From Psettodes erumei (Eukaryota; Chordata; Actinopteri; Pleuronectiformes; Psettodidae), in NCBI GenBank assembly GCA_016785225.1, contig JAFBJZ010000850.1, positions 1,624,501 through 1,688,500 of the forward strand: 64,000 nucleotides of DNA. Reading direction: 5' to 3'. Both the position numbers and the translations under genes were made by a program. Below the pieces are notes generated by a model. The model saw only the letters and a list, made by a program, of their open reading frames with translations. It had not been told where the DNA came from and did not search any database. Positions 1 to 11,155 of the stretch are shown here, in pieces. Position 1 is the stretch's first letter, and every line of letters begins with the position of its first letter.

Positions 1-404
1 TGACTAACTGTTACGAACTGTTACTGTCTACAGGATCTGGCCGTACAGATAGTTGTTTAGTAGAGATTTTTTCCAGGTTTTGACATATCCACCTCCATGA
101 TATACGTCACCGTCCGAAAACAATAAAGGTAAATGTAATTTCATCTGCGATGCTCAGCGTAGAAAAATCAAAACGAGGAAAAGAAGCTGCAACAGCTCCG
201 TCCAGAAACAGTGTCCCTGTTTCTCTGGAAAGCCCACAGGACACGCTGTCGAGAAATTGATTCTGTAGTAATGAAAACTATTAACACCCTGGTCTGTACA
301 CCACAAATGAAATCCATTGAACTCCATTATGCTGGGGTACAGGCAGAAAACTGTCCAATCTTGGGCGAATAAAGCCAAAATCACCCATATGGCTAAGCAG
401 CAGT

Positions 405-640
405 AGTTCAGTACAGTTATCCTTTATGCTAATGTCAGCATAGTCACATGCTAACCTGCTGATGATTGGCAGGTGTAGTGATGATTGTGTGTATCACAAC
501 TGAGACCATCAGTTAGACATGTTAGCACGCTCCATTAGTTATGCAGGTATTTTGTCAGTATAAGTGTAGACGTAATAATGGAGACATGAATATTTGTTCA
601 GAATTTCCTTCAGTAGTTGCAGAGAAATTTCATCCAAAAT
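405..640. repeat. Old teleost interspersed repeat remnant (GTTAGCATG-rich family)
   Basis: The stretch has the repeated GCTAATGTCAGCAT, ATGCTAAC and TGTTAGCACGC words, followed by a block resembling the 'aaatttcat' part of a widespread fish repeat that I know by its text but cannot name. A second, better preserved piece of the same family lies at 54060-54290. The family assignment is from memory and the ends are approximate. Confidence 0.5.
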
Positions 641-959
641 TGAAAATCTCTCTCTCTCGCTCTACACGGGAATTCATTCATATTTTATGGTGTTTTTTTT
701 TTTTCTTCTTTCATTCAGGCTCTTATCTCAGAACCTTGGTAAATAAAGGCTGAATCTGTCTACTTGGCCGGATTCCTCAAGAGATAAGTGAGAAGATGCG
801 TTTTGTGCACATAAAAGGCTCAGCGCTAATGAATGGACTTCACGTACAAAATGAAGTTACAGTCACAGTCGCAGTGGAAAAGTCCAGCGTCTCATCCTTG
901 AGACAGTAAGCTGAATTTATATCTGTATGAAGGCCGGGGTAAAAATAAATTGTGCTGAC

Positions 960-1250
960 GTCCAGAACTTGGCGGTGAGCTCCGCAGCGCAGACGCTGCT
1001 CCACCTGTGGTGCGCGTGGGTTTTAATGGCTTTTTGCACAATTGACTCGCGTCACTATTTGTGCTCACGTTGTCAAATCCCTCGCCTCGCCCGGCCGCAC
1101 TAACTTATGCCTCGGCGAAAGCTCCCCCTATCCCCGGGCCGAATTGAAAAGGTCATTTGATGCGCCGCGTTCCCGCTCCTGACAGGCTGAGAATTGGCTA
1201 CTGTCGGCGCGGCCCGTTATTTATGACGCAGCTTACAGTTAATGGCGTTG
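960..1250. other. CpG-rich intronic block, possible regulatory element
   Basis: This stretch is clearly richer in G+C and in CpG than its surroundings (for example around 1080-1230) and holds no open frame with recognisable protein content. It sits in an intron of the cystine-knot gene. It could be a conserved non-coding element or an internal CpG island; the sequence alone does not decide. Confidence 0.3.
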
Positions 1251-2732
1251 CTTGTTTAAAATTGAAATCCCCCAAAATGCCTCCAGTGCTCCGCTGGGAG
1301 GGGTAACGTCCTGAAGCTCCTGTTGTCGCATGGGGTGATAAAAGCTATCAGGATGCTCTCCTCTCAAACGCCGAATTTTTTTTTTTTCCTGCAGCAGACA
1401 CATTAATAGAGCTCTCAAGTCCATGTCACGGCCTGTAGATGACGTATATTTGACTACCCTTTACTGAAAATGCCAAGCACCCTTTTGTTTGAAATAACTC
1501 GAATCCACACTTCACTGCAGTTCTAGCCTCTGCCACGTCAAACAGATAGAGCCTCTTAACTTCGAGGATGTGAAATGGTCCTCTTTGTGACCTCCCACCC
1601 TTTAAGTGAGCGGGCTCCTCCATCCCTGAGGGGAGGCTGGCGGCGGTGAGGAGCAGCGTTGTGTTTTAGAGAAATGTGAGCAGAGGGCTGTGCTGGTGAG
1701 GGCGCTGAAGCCTGCTGTCAGACTGTGTGACTCTGCATGCTAACAGCAGCTATTCTCAGACAGGGACGCCGCGGGACACCCTGCTTTCCTCTGGACTGTC
1801 CTGGATCTCTCTTTCTCTGCAGCATCCCTCCTTCTGTGCACGTCCTGTGTGTCCTTAACATCTCTCTCTCTCTATTTCTGGTCTTTATGTCTCACTTTTT
1901 GCTTCTTATTTCTGTCCCCATCTGTTTGGCGGATCTCTCTGCAGCCTGCCTGTCTGATCATCCCTTTTTCTCACTCTATCCTTTTCTAATCATCTTTTCA
2001 CAGTGTTCTGTCAAAACAATGGCACCAGGAAATACACTGTTACACCTTATCAGTCTCTCCTCTGTGCTGGATCTCACCCCTGGTCCTCGTGATCCCCGGT
2101 GCTGTGGGTCTAAATCCGTCCTAATCTGAGTCGAATGAAAAGCAGCAGGGCTCGAAGTGAGAAGGACTGGGATCATCTGATTAAAAGAATGTTTTTACGA
2201 CAGTTGATGCTGCATTTTCCATGTGTTCTGCAGATGAAACATCTTTTAACCACTGCTTTTCAGCGAGTGAAGCTGTTATCACATGTATGGAGTCATGTGA
2301 TAACAACTGGTCTCACTGTATATTATATGGTGTGGATGGGATAAGAAGCCCTGTAGCTGTTCTGCATAGTCCTTCAGTTTTTCTACTGACATTGCCAGTG
2401 TATGTGTACAGTGAAGTATTGCTTATCAAATCATTTTAGACTGTTGAAAGTAATTCCCTTTCCTTGAGCATACAGTATTTTTATATATATATAATTAGTG
2501 TTGTTAATATTATTAATAACTGCTTTTTGCATTTTGTAAGTTTTATATGTTTCACATTCTTATCGTTTGATTGGTTATGTCATTCTGGCTCTGGTTCACC
2601 TGGAGGGGCCTTCATTTTTTTCCTCCTCCAACCACTGTATGTACAGTATGGGCTTAGATCAAAACACGACCAAAATCTGGGTGTTACCTGACAAAAGTGT
2701 GACTGTGATGGAGATATTCTTGTGACCAATCA

Positions 2733-2750
2733 TCTCTCTCTCTCTCTCTC
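2733..2750 (+). repeat. (TC)n microsatellite forming a splice-acceptor pyrimidine tract
   Basis: A run of TC dinucleotides ends directly at the AG of the acceptor for the exon starting at 2753. It therefore doubles as that intron's polypyrimidine tract. Confidence 0.9.
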
Positions 2751-2752
2751 AG

Positions 2753-2813
2753 GGGGAGGTCAAGGTGGAGGAACCAGGGAGCTGCTGTCCAGTCTGTAGG
2801 AAACAGTTTCCAG
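2753..2813 (+). CDS. sspo: SCO-spondin-like, third-last exon (end of VWC-like module)
   Basis: This 61-nt internal exon lies between an AG at 2751-2752 and a GTTAGT donor at 2814. It starts in phase 0 and ends in phase 1. It encodes GEVKVEEPGSCCPVCRKQFP plus the first base of a Gly codon. The CCPVC signature is the typical end of a von Willebrand factor type C module, which in SCO-spondin, mucins and otogelin precedes the C-terminal cystine knot. The next two exons join in frame. Earlier exons of this gene, which would be very large if it is SCO-spondin, lie before the window. SCO-spondin is secreted by the subcommissural organ and floor plate and forms Reissner's fibre. The identification rests on domain order and on the neighbouring ERG channel gene. 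Other CTCK proteins (otogelin, gel-forming mucins, VWF) are possible but fit less well. Confidence 0.7.
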
Positions 2814-3610
2814 GTTAGTCCAACATACAGAAAAACCTCAAACCAACTTAGAGGGGTGAGCGTGTTCCCAAACGACGTCTTATATGTGGCAAGCACATTT
2901 AGGGGATAACAACGCAATTTTAAAATCAATATATTCATTCATCATTTATAAACTTGAGAGCATTCTTATGCACCAGAGAGGTGAAAACAGATAAATGGCC
3001 TTTGATCAATAAAACACAGCAGCTACATTAGCTTTCATTCTGTGGCTGTTGTTGTCGTTGTCATCTCAAATATATGCCGTGTTAAAGTTTTCCTGTCAAC
3101 TCTAAAGTTTGTGTCTTTGCTCCAATGCCACAGAGAAATGCTTTTTCATCTACAGTAATGGGAAACAAATTGAAAAGCTGAAGTATTGCTCGTTGTAAAA
3201 TCTCAGACGAACATTTGCGATCAACCTCAGTCCCCTTTATTCCATTTCCTGACTCGAAAACCACTTCATTGGATTTGACTGTGCTATGGTTCATTTTGGA
3301 GGAGGCTAAAAACCAAGTGCCGCAGTGCCCAATTAGAGAGAGATTACATTACTTAACCTACACTGGGGCTTTAATCTCTCTCCCGCTGGAGGAAATGTCA
3401 CATGCTGCAAGGGGCGCACGCCAATGTCACAGCGCTCTGTGCAAGGAGCTCTCTGCTTCTGTCTCTTCCTTTGTCTTTCTCATCCTTCTTTTTCATGCAA
3501 ATACAAAAGAAATCACCTCTGATTTCTCACACTCATCTTTTCCTCACCCTCTACATTCTCCTTTTGCTCTGTCCTCCTGTCTCGTTTCGCCCTCTGTGCG
3601 CTTCCTTCAG
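2814..3610 (+). other. Intron between VWC-end and first CTCK exon
   Basis: This 797-nt GT-AG intron ends in a pyrimidine-rich tract (about 3455-3608) and an AG at 3609-3610. A long open frame runs through its 3' half into the exon, but in a different frame from the cystine knot, so it is a shadow. I see no other feature. Confidence 0.8.
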
Positions 3611-3741
3611 GCGAGCCCCTGCCAGAGTGCCGCCGCTACATGCAGGTCAGGAATATCACCAAGGGGAACTGTCGGCTTGACAACGTGGAAGTCAGCTTCT
3701 GCAGGGGACGCTGCCTGTCCAGGACCGATGTCATCCTGGAG
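3611..3741 (+). CDS. sspo: SCO-spondin-like, penultimate exon (first half of C-terminal cystine knot)
   Basis: This 131-nt exon is bounded by CAG before 3611 and a GTATGG donor at 3742. It enters in phase 1, completes a Gly codon, and ends in phase 0. It encodes the start of a C-terminal cystine knot (CTCK). The first knot cysteine is in ECRRY, then NC, then the CxxxC pair FCRGRC, with one N-glycosylation sequon (NIT) between the first two. The spacing C-x13-C-x9-C-x3-C matches the growth-factor-like knot that ends VWF, mucins, otogelin and SCO-spondin, where it drives disulfide-linked dimerisation in the ER. The exon boundary falls between the CxxxC pair and the later CxCC cluster. Confidence 0.75.
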
Positions 3742-4778
3742 GTATGGAGAGGAGATGTCCACGCACACACACACAAAGAAGATATTACTCTTCGAACAGC
3801 TTGTGGGAACACTGACCAGTATTGATTTCATCATGAGTGACAACTGGTAGCACAATGACGATCAATACATGGAGTAAAGTGGCCTAAAAGGGGCGGGTTG
3901 AAGAAAAAGCTGTTGGTTGTAGTTGTTTGCAAACTGCCTATCAGGCCTGTGCAGTTAATTGTGAACAAATCTGCAATTTTGTTCCTTTTAAATCCAATCT
4001 CACCAAACCACTAACCATTAACAATAACAGTGTTCTCATAAGCAGGAAAATAATCAGGATTATTGCTTTAGCTATTTCCATGGAGCCAGATTTCCCAACT
4101 GCTCCCCTCCCGACGCGTGACTGTGTGTTTGTGATTTTGCAAAACCAAATCAAGTCAAACACTCGGCCCCATGCAGCTGGTCCCAGCTGCTGTAATCCTC
4201 CCGCGATAAACATCGAGACACTTGCAGGCTGCAGATAACAACCCCTGAACACAGAGAAGTGATCATTTGACGGTTCTCCCTTCTGTCAACAGTTGTAATC
4301 ACAGCTGACTGGAGGTAAACTGCCTGCACGTCCTCTATGTTCACATGAAGACAGGTGAACAGCAGTACATAATTCAGCAGTTGAGTCACAGCTGATCTAA
4401 ATATAGACGTTTTGGATAGGAGTCTTGTGAAGGGGTCACGTGCAGAGACTGTTAGTCCCCGTTTCTTTCTTTTCCTTTTTTTCCCCCTCCCCTGCCTTCG
4501 CAGGTTGTCGTTTTCATCCCAGTACGACGGCGGAGCTCATCACCTCGTCACCATGGCGACTTTGTTCTTCCCTGGCATCCATACGTCTCCACTGTAAAAA
4601 TAGAGTCGGTCATGCTGGGAGATTAGTAAAAATAAACATCAGCTCAGCCAAATGTGTCATTACCTCCTGTTACTGTGGCAACCAGGGATGGTAACCAGTG
4701 ACTAGGCAGCACTGAGAAGTTCCCTCCTCATTGATCAGCAGGACGGAAAGGAGCGGGAATGTGGAGTCGCCTGCTCTT

Positions 4779-4805
4779 CACACACACACACACACACACA
4801 CACAC
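4779..4805. repeat. (CA)n microsatellite
   Basis: Uninterrupted CA dinucleotides, about 13 units. Confidence 0.97.
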
Positions 4806-5179
4806 CGTGCACTTCAAAGCCTGTGAAGCACTAATAGCTCCTATTTTTCAGAGAACTTGAAGGTGTTTCGGGGTTTTTGATATTGGACCCCCCCCCCTCC
4901 TCTCACCTCCTTCTCCTCCTATTATCTATCACTCTTTGTTACCGTGCATTGTGCTCTCTGCAGTCCCTCCATGGGTCTTCGCCTGCACTAATTGATGAGC
5001 AAGGCTTCCATCCTCACGAGCCTTCTTTCATGCAAGGCACAGAGGCCAGCTTTTGTGCCTCTATTGTATTTTTAGATTCTTTTAGCATCTCCCTCATTGT
5101 TTCGGCTGAACAACCTGCACCTGCTTCATTGTTTTGGTACCTTCTCAGCTGTTTTGCTTTTAGCTGCTGTTTTTTTCTG

Positions 5180-5285
5180 GTTTAAAAGCACTGATGAACC
5201 CACTTTACTGCCCAGCACCAAACAGCAGTTAGCCACTAGCTGGTGAACAAAGTGGAGCTGTCTAACATGTGCAAACTCGTCACCT
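5180..5285. repeat. Teleost interspersed repeat fragment
   Basis: The words TTACTGCCCAGCACCAAACA and AGCTGGTGAACAAAGTGGAG are familiar from a repeat scattered through many fish genomes, usually followed by a block about 'tagcagctaaag'. I recognise the text but not the formal family name, and only a fragment is present. Confidence 0.5.
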
Positions 5286-5578
5286 AAGCAAGTGATAATT
5301 GCGTGTGTAGCTGCTGTGTGTACGATTGTTTCTGCTGGTGTGCAGCAGGTTTATTAGATCATAAGGGGGTAGATGAGAGTCTAAAAACTCCACACAATGA
5401 GCTCAAAGAAGTCAAAAAGCTGGAAGATCCTCTTCTTCTGCTTATCACATTCCAATCTCCTAAGTGGTTTCCTTCACCTTAATGCTCTGGCTCTCTTTTC
5501 ACCTCCTCTCCTCCTTACGCTTTGCTCATCTTCTTCAGTAATGTCATCCTCTCTCCGACACCCCCCACACACACACAG

Positions 5579-5740
5579 GAGCCGTACCTCCAGTCAGTGT
5601 GCGAGTGCTGCAGCTACCGTTTGGATCCCGACAAGCCCGTGCGCTTCCTCAGCCTGCAGTGCGAGAACGGAGAGAGCGAGCCCGTCGTGCTGCCCGTCAT
5701 CCACAGCTGCGAGTGCACCAGCTGCCAAGGTGGGGAGTAG
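5579..5740 (+). CDS. sspo: SCO-spondin-like, last exon (second half of CTCK and stop)
   Basis: This terminal exon starts after AG 5577-5578 in phase 0 and ends with TAG at 5738-5740. Its 53 codons continue the cystine knot with the VCECCSYRLD cluster, a single cysteine in LQCENG, and the closing HSCECTSC motif, followed by the short tail QGGE. Together with the previous exon this gives eleven cysteines in the CTCK arrangement, so the fold looks complete. The three exons encode 117 residues. The third codon positions are strongly G/C-biased compared with the flanking intron, which supports real coding constraint. The protein should be secreted. The gene points towards the ERG channel gene that starts about 5.4 kb downstream on the same strand. 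Confidence 0.78.
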   Translation, partial: EPYLQSVCECCSYRLDPDKPVRFLSLQCENGESEPVVLPVIHSCECTSCQGGE

Positions 5741-6301
5741 TGAACGAGGCCGAGCGGGGTTTGCGTGTCCATCCGTCACGTCAGCGCGAGAGTCGAGCAT
5801 TTGAATAGATGCAACGAAAAACAAACGCGTGCACGTGACGCGTGTAGGCACACAGGCTCCCAGGAGAAGAGTGGCAGGTAAATCCTACATGTGTATTCCA
5901 AACAGGGGAGGTCAAGGAATTTCAGTGAATATACACAAGAGTATCGCTGAATGTATTTGGTAATTTTTCTCCCAGGCTCGATTGAACAAAGGCTCACGAC
6001 ATACACACTCCTTTAAACGCCCCTCCAGCCGGCCTGGTTCCCTTTGACTCTGTTAACCATGAAAGAAGCAGTGCTTTTATTTTGAAATATCTGCAACATG
6101 AATAAATGATAAGACCGTTATCAGACTGGCCTGAGTGCTCATCATATAACCAGGCTCATGGTTGGCTGAGAAATCCCATTAAATATAATTTGGTACAGTG
6201 CAAAATCTCCCAAAGTATCAGATTAAAGGCACTCAATCTTACTTTACCAGTTTATTTGTTGTACTGGCCCAGCTTTGTGTTGCTACTTATTCATGAATAA
6301 A
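5741..6301 (+). other. 3' UTR region of the sspo-like gene with polyadenylation signals
   Basis: The stop at 5740 is followed by AATAAA hexamers at 6101-6106 and 6296-6301, each in AT-rich surroundings. The first would give a 3' UTR of about 380 nt and the second about 580 nt. Which one is used cannot be told from sequence. Confidence 0.55.
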
Positions 6302-6763
6302 TACATATATTCATGTAGAGTATGGAGCTCACCTTGAAAAGTGTGAACAGGTGTCACATTGGCAGGTTTAGCTTGAGAGGTTCTGGAGCTCCGGGTGAGG
6401 CCGGCTTTAAAGAAGTCCAAACTACTCGTGAAGAAACAGGACCCTGCTACTTTCATGCTTCACTGGGGGGGGGCACACCTCCATCAGATTAGGAGCAGGT
6501 GATTTAAAGGGCCTCGCTACCTTCACTGTGTGTTGTCACAGGTGGGTAGCACATGAGGAAGTGGGTCAATGGAGGATTCCCTCCATCAACTTCACCGTCA
6601 TGTTTAGAAAGAGATGGAGATCCTGGAATTGTCGCTAAATCAGGGTCCCAGTGTTTCTCTGTATGTTTTAACCATGAATCTGGAACCTTTGGTCATTTTG
6701 ACAGCTGTGCCCGTCTCCTTCTCCTCATACAATATTTCACTAAGTAGACTGACATGCAAACAT

Positions 6764-6764
<1 letters not shown>

Positions 6765-6801
<37 letters not shown>
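6765..6801. repeat. (CA)n microsatellite
   Basis: Uninterrupted CA repeat, about 18 units. Confidence 0.97.
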
Positions 6802-6803
<2 letters not shown>

Positions 6804-6814
6804 ACATTTCCACA

Positions 6815-6960
6815 GATCCGCGCGCGCTCATGTTAGCGTGGCCCGCCATGAATAATTCAATTGAGGATCCCACCTCTGAAGCAATTATGTGCTAATCCAT
6901 TCGTCAACATGGCTGATTGCGTTAGTTAATTGGATGTAGCCACATATGACACAGAACATC
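6815..6960. promoter_or_regulatory. Candidate non-coding regulatory element with clustered homeodomain sites
   Basis: Within about 130 bp there are several TAAT/ATTA cores: GAATAATTCAATTG, GCAATTATG, a TAATCC (bicoid/Otx-type) site and TTAGTTAATTGG. The block has balanced complexity and is flanked by CA repeats on both sides. It lies between the two genes and could serve either. The functional reading is inference. Confidence 0.3.
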
Positions 6961-7081
6961 CCCAACACCCACCCCCGCCCCCCCCAGCTCATATTCCCCT
7001 CCCAGCGCCGCGCTCCGGCGGACATCACGTCTGACGGATTTGGTTGTCGCGACGATCAATCTGGAATAGCGTGTGGCTGCG

Positions 7082-7106
<25 letters not shown>
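7082..7106. repeat. (CA)n microsatellite
   Basis: Uninterrupted CA repeat, about 12 units. Confidence 0.97.
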
Positions 7107-7112
<6 letters not shown>

Positions 7113-9948
7113 CACATTAACTGCCACTACAAGTTTTCTCATTTCTCAACCGACGCTCCCTCTCCCGCCTCGCACACGCTGAATACAGACACAACACTGG
7201 AGATGACCAACATGCAGACATTTGTCAGCTGCTGCGGGGATTTTGTGGCATACGTATGGTACATACATATCAAATAATAAGCCAAACAGCATATTTGCAG
7301 ATGACTTAATGCGATGGATCTTTATTTGAGTGAAAATTTTAATATTCCAAAGCATATGAAGCCGTGCTGCTCATACAGATTTCAGCTCAAAGAGCCTCTC
7401 TGTTTGACTCTTCCTTTTTGATGCATGCGGCGTTATTCCAGAAAACAGCAGTGACGTTACGACATCATCAGTCTCCCTGTTTCTCCGCTTCACAGGAGGT
7501 GACCTGTCCAGACGCTGAGGGAGCGCGTGGAGTTGCGCGAATGTGTGTATACACTGGAGAGAGTGAGGGCACCGCACTGGAAGCCAGCTGGGTGATACAT
7601 GGGGGGTTTTGGGGGGAGGGAAGGATGGATGAAAGAGTGGAAAGGTCCCTGCTGATGCACACATTGTTCTGTAGTCCTTAGTCATCATATGACTGAATAC
7701 TACTGCTAATCCTAGAGTTGCTCATCTCAACCAGCCTTTTTCTACTGCATATTTATAGATTAAAAGACCTATGATGGAATCCAAGTAAGACCTATTATGC
7801 ATTTATATATATGTATGTTTAAAGAAAGTGTATATGCACCTGCAGTCTCCTTAAAGTTGGAGTTCACGCACACTGGTTAGATATTTCCAGGTCAATAAAC
7901 ATTTTCTACACATGGAGAAACCTGCAGGCTGTCTCTTTTTTCATCAGTTCCTCCAAAAGCGATCAAAGCCTTTTTCCACTTTTTATCACCAGCAGGATCT
8001 CCCTTTTTTAACACGGAAGATAGAAGGTCATCAACAGGACAGAATAAAAGAGTCTCTGTAACCCTTTGTAAGGTATTCCATCACATTTATATTCAAGCCC
8101 CACCCAGTCGCACAGATCACATAATATCCACCTCTAAAAACACCTGTATTTCAACCAGTCATGTAAATAATAGCAATTTTCTCTCTTTATTGTTTCCACT
8201 TTAAAGGAGTTACATAAGTTTGCATCATTCAGCTGTTGCAGTGTTGCTTGTTTGTGTCTCTTGGCCTGAAAGCTTCAAGCTTCCCTCCTTCAGACCCAAC
8301 GTTGAAGTTCAGGCTCTGAAGTTTCCATCGGGATGTTACTTCTGAAATAACAGTGTGCAGCTTTCAGTGGTATTTTCTTGCAAATAAAGTGGGAGCTTTG
8401 AAATAAAGCTGCACTTATTCATAAACATGGTGTTACACTGTGCTGCAGTACATTTTCATTGAAACCCATAAGGTCTTTGTCTGCTTAATCCTGAACAACA
8501 AAAGCGATGTGATATTTCTGATGACAAGAGTTTCATTCGCAGGTGAAATGTTTATTCATTATAAGAAGATGTAGCTTGTAATGGATGTGTCAAAGTGACG
8601 CCCGGAGCTTTATTCATTACTGTTCAAGATCAAGTGCTTAAGCAACTGCGGTTCACCCCATCTTTGTTTGTGCACGCTGTGTATATGTACCAGTAAAGAC
8701 AAAAAAGATTGTGACAGACTGGGATCTGTCTCATCCATGTCAATACAGTGTCTGCCTTTCGCTTTTCCTCCTCCCCCTCTCTCTTTTCCTGACTAAATAA
8801 GGGAGTTGAGAGGGGAGCGCTGGCCAGCACGCCTCCCCCTGGCTTTCGGCTGCCGTAGTAAATACTGCTGGATGTAATAAGAAAGGGAACTGATGCATTT
8901 TTAATTCATACCAAAGCGTCACATTTTGATGGATAGCTCCTCGGGCCTCGTCCAACTGCAAGGCTGCAATTCATCATGTCTGAGCAATCATTAAAGCGCT
9001 GATCGCTGGAGAAAAAAAAATGAATGCATTCATGGTGCCGTGCAGGCCGCTTTGATAAATGCGGGGAAGGGGCAGGAGCGTTGCTTTAGGGCCGCGTCTG
9101 ACGCAGCTGAAAAACAAGAAACTTGGACGCAGTCAAGGCCTATTACATCCCCCGAGAGAGACAGAAAAAGTCTTGTTCGAACGGATTTACAGGAGGTCCG
9201 AAGAAAGTGCGAGGTTGTTGGGCGTGCCAAGGGGAGAGCTGTCTGCTGCTGCCTTCCAGTGTGAAGAGAAACTGCACGTAGTTTCACACATCACAGCAAC
9301 TTCCCGAGCTGCAACGGACCTAAAACACGAGAGCCTGGAAAATGTAGTAGCTTCCTGCGCTGCTAATACATTTCTTCATTTATGACAGTTCTGTATTGTG
9401 ACTATGGCTGGTTAAGTTATCGATTTTTGTGGGAGTTTTCCAATATAAGGAGTGAATTTAATCATCAGCACTGTAACAACTGACAGTCAGTTCAACACAC
9501 ATGTTGTTTGTAACCTTTATCCTGGTATTTAGCGAGATTATGAAACAGAATTTGAATTAATTTGAAAACCAAAAGCCCCAGCCATTTGCACAAACTTCAT
9601 TATACAGTCTCTTCGCTATTTTGAGTTCATTTATACACAAAGATATAAAACGCTGTCAAACGAGGACCCAGGTGTGTTTCAACCATGCCCGCAATATCCG
9701 ACAGCACGTGAAGGCATCATCCCCGGCATGACGGAAGGGGGGAACCCCGGCGGTGTGACGTAGCTGAGCAGCCGGAGTGGTGAATCCCCATCCAATCCCG
9801 ACAAGCAATAAAGCAGCGTCAACGCTGCGTTTCATTTCATATGTGTATCCACACAGAACACACGGGCTCCGGTGCAGCCGACACGCCACTCGTCAGGTAA
9901 ATGGAAATAGTGTTGTTTTTGCCCAGAACAATGGGCGCAGAAAGGAGG

Positions 9949-9950
<2 letters not shown>

Positions 9951-9996
<46 letters not shown>
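9951..9996. repeat. (GT)n microsatellite, longest in the window
   Basis: Uninterrupted GT repeat of 23 units, about 1.2 kb upstream of the kcnh start codon. Confidence 0.97.
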
Positions 9997-9997
<1 letters not shown>

Positions 9998-10379
9998 AGA
10001 TGAATCCCTCCCATACACAGACAGGTAATATAGCCTAACACCTGTTATCGTACCAGCCGTTTGGCCGCAGCCCGATGGAGCAGGTGTGTGATAAGGCTGC
10101 GGAGTAACACAAAGCACGTTCCTCTTCCATCTGATACTGCTCCGCAAATGTGGAAACGGCAACTGGACTTAACCCCCAGTTCAGGTCAATTTCCTCCAGC
10201 TGTGATAAATGATCAGTTTAGTCAAATGAATCATTTGTGATCCTTTCGTGACGGATACAAGCCCCGGTTTTGTAGCGGCCAAGAGGCCCCACTTTGGGAA
10301 TGTCAGGTGTAATTGAAATTGTTGTTTTTAGGGGGTTTGGGTAGCTGAGAGCGCATCTACTTCTTTATTCAGCGTTTAA

Positions 10380-11155
10380 CAAAGTGCGAGCAGTTCCGCT
10401 GCTGATGAGCAAAGGGTTAAAAGAGGCGCAGCTAGACGCCGGTGGAGCTGAAGTCATCCGGCAGAGCGCAAAGCGAGGAGGAAGAGAGATACGGAGAACA
10501 GCCCCCAAAAAAGCACCGATCGGGGACGAATCAAGCTGCAGATCTGCGCTCTGCTCCTTTCCTCGAATCATTACTGTGTTCTTTGTCTCTCCTCAGTAAA
10601 ACAGCCTTTCAGAGGTGGTGGGACGAGGTGGAATGAGAAACAAATAAAGAAGAAAAACGCGCAGCTCCGCGCCCCCAACTATGGCTCCAACGACGCTCGC
10701 GCAGTCCGCTTCTCAGGAGCGGACTGTAGTGAAGGATGAGAGGTCTTCTGCGCTCCGCCGATTGTGAGACCAGAAAGAAAATAATCACCTGACCGGCGAC
10801 CCTCCCCCTCTGGGGACAGAAACAGACACCCTCGCACCTCTCCACCTGAAAGCTGGAGGTTGAAAACGACTCCGCTCCGCCGTGCGTACAGTGCGCCTCC
10901 CTCCCTCCAGCAACTCTCGTCTGCTCACTTTCTCCTGGAGACCCACCGAGCAGCCTCCGTCTCTCTGACCAACTTGGGGAAACTTTGGCCCGCGGATTAC
11001 CGCCGCTGAGCCCAGCCAGTGCACGGGCTCCATGCAGAGTGCGCACTGAGCGTCGTGCGCTCCGCTGCGGGGAAGGGGGGAAAAACGCAGCCTTGGCGTG
11101 AGATCTTTAAAAGTCCTGCAAAGTCTCTCAAAGTCCAGGAGGAACCGCAGCGAAG
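10380..11155 (+). promoter_or_regulatory. CpG-rich promoter and 5' UTR region of the kcnh gene
   Basis: G+C and CpG content rise sharply from about 10380 and stay high to the first coding exon, as expected of a CpG-island promoter of a neuronal or cardiac gene. I see no convincing TATA box in the last 700 bp. The transcription start cannot be placed. Long open frames on either strand here are a by-product of the composition. A very short upstream open frame lies at 11032-11049. Confidence 0.6.
11032..11049 (+). promoter_or_regulatory. Short upstream ORF in the kcnh 5' leader
   Basis: An ATG at 11032 opens five codons (MQSAH) and stops with TGA at 11047-11049, 106 nt before the kcnh start. 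If this sequence is in the mature 5' UTR it could reduce initiation at the main ATG. Whether the transcript includes it is unknown. Confidence 0.4.

Larger units (their letters stand above)
1..2752 (+). other. Intron or upstream part of the cystine-knot (sspo-like) gene
   Basis: No exon is supportable here. The first exon seen downstream starts in the middle of a VWC-like module, so further exons must lie upstream of the window and this stretch is best read as intron. It contains a teleost repeat remnant (405-640), a CpG-rich island-like block (960-1250), C/T-rich sequence at 1780-2060 and a (TC)n tract that runs into the acceptor at 2751-2752. Open frames in the C/T-rich part are low complexity and have no cysteine pattern matching VWC or TIL modules. 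Confidence 0.6.
3742..5578 (+). other. Last intron of the sspo-like gene
   Basis: This 1837-nt GT-AG intron contains a (CA)n microsatellite at 4779-4805, a C-tract at 4888-4897, pyrimidine-rich stretches at 4895-4960 and 5490-5560, and a probable teleost repeat fragment at 5180-5285. Its acceptor is unusual: the AG at 5577-5578 is preceded by a short C-run and CA repeats instead of a T-rich tract. Confidence 0.8.
6302..10379. other. Intergenic region between sspo-like gene and kcnh gene
   Basis: I see no exon with recognisable protein content. The region contains microsatellites at 6765-6801, 7082-7106 and 9951-9996, a homeodomain-site-rich block at 6815-6960 and a G-rich run at 7599-7622. 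It also has two unassigned moderately complex blocks (8540-8640 and 8880-9070) that could be distal regulatory sequence. Nothing else stands out. Confidence 0.6.

Noticed and set aside
1737..2129. 130-codon ORF in the first intron
   Set aside because: Leucine/serine-rich translation of C/T-rich sequence, without the cysteine pattern of VWC, TIL or thrombospondin modules.
3215..3850. 211-codon ORF over the first CTCK exon
   Set aside because: It runs through intron and crosses the exon in a frame other than the cystine-knot frame, so it is a shadow.
3611..5740. Otogelin, gel-forming mucin or VWF as identity of the CTCK gene
   Set aside because: The cysteine pattern fits all of these, but the adjacent ERG channel gene fits SSPO (human 7q36.1) and not their chromosomal neighbours. 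Kept as an alternative at lower weight.
10609..11046. 145-codon minus-strand ORF in the promoter region
   Set aside because: Typical of GC-rich promoter sequence; no recognisable domain and overlapping the kcnh 5' leader.
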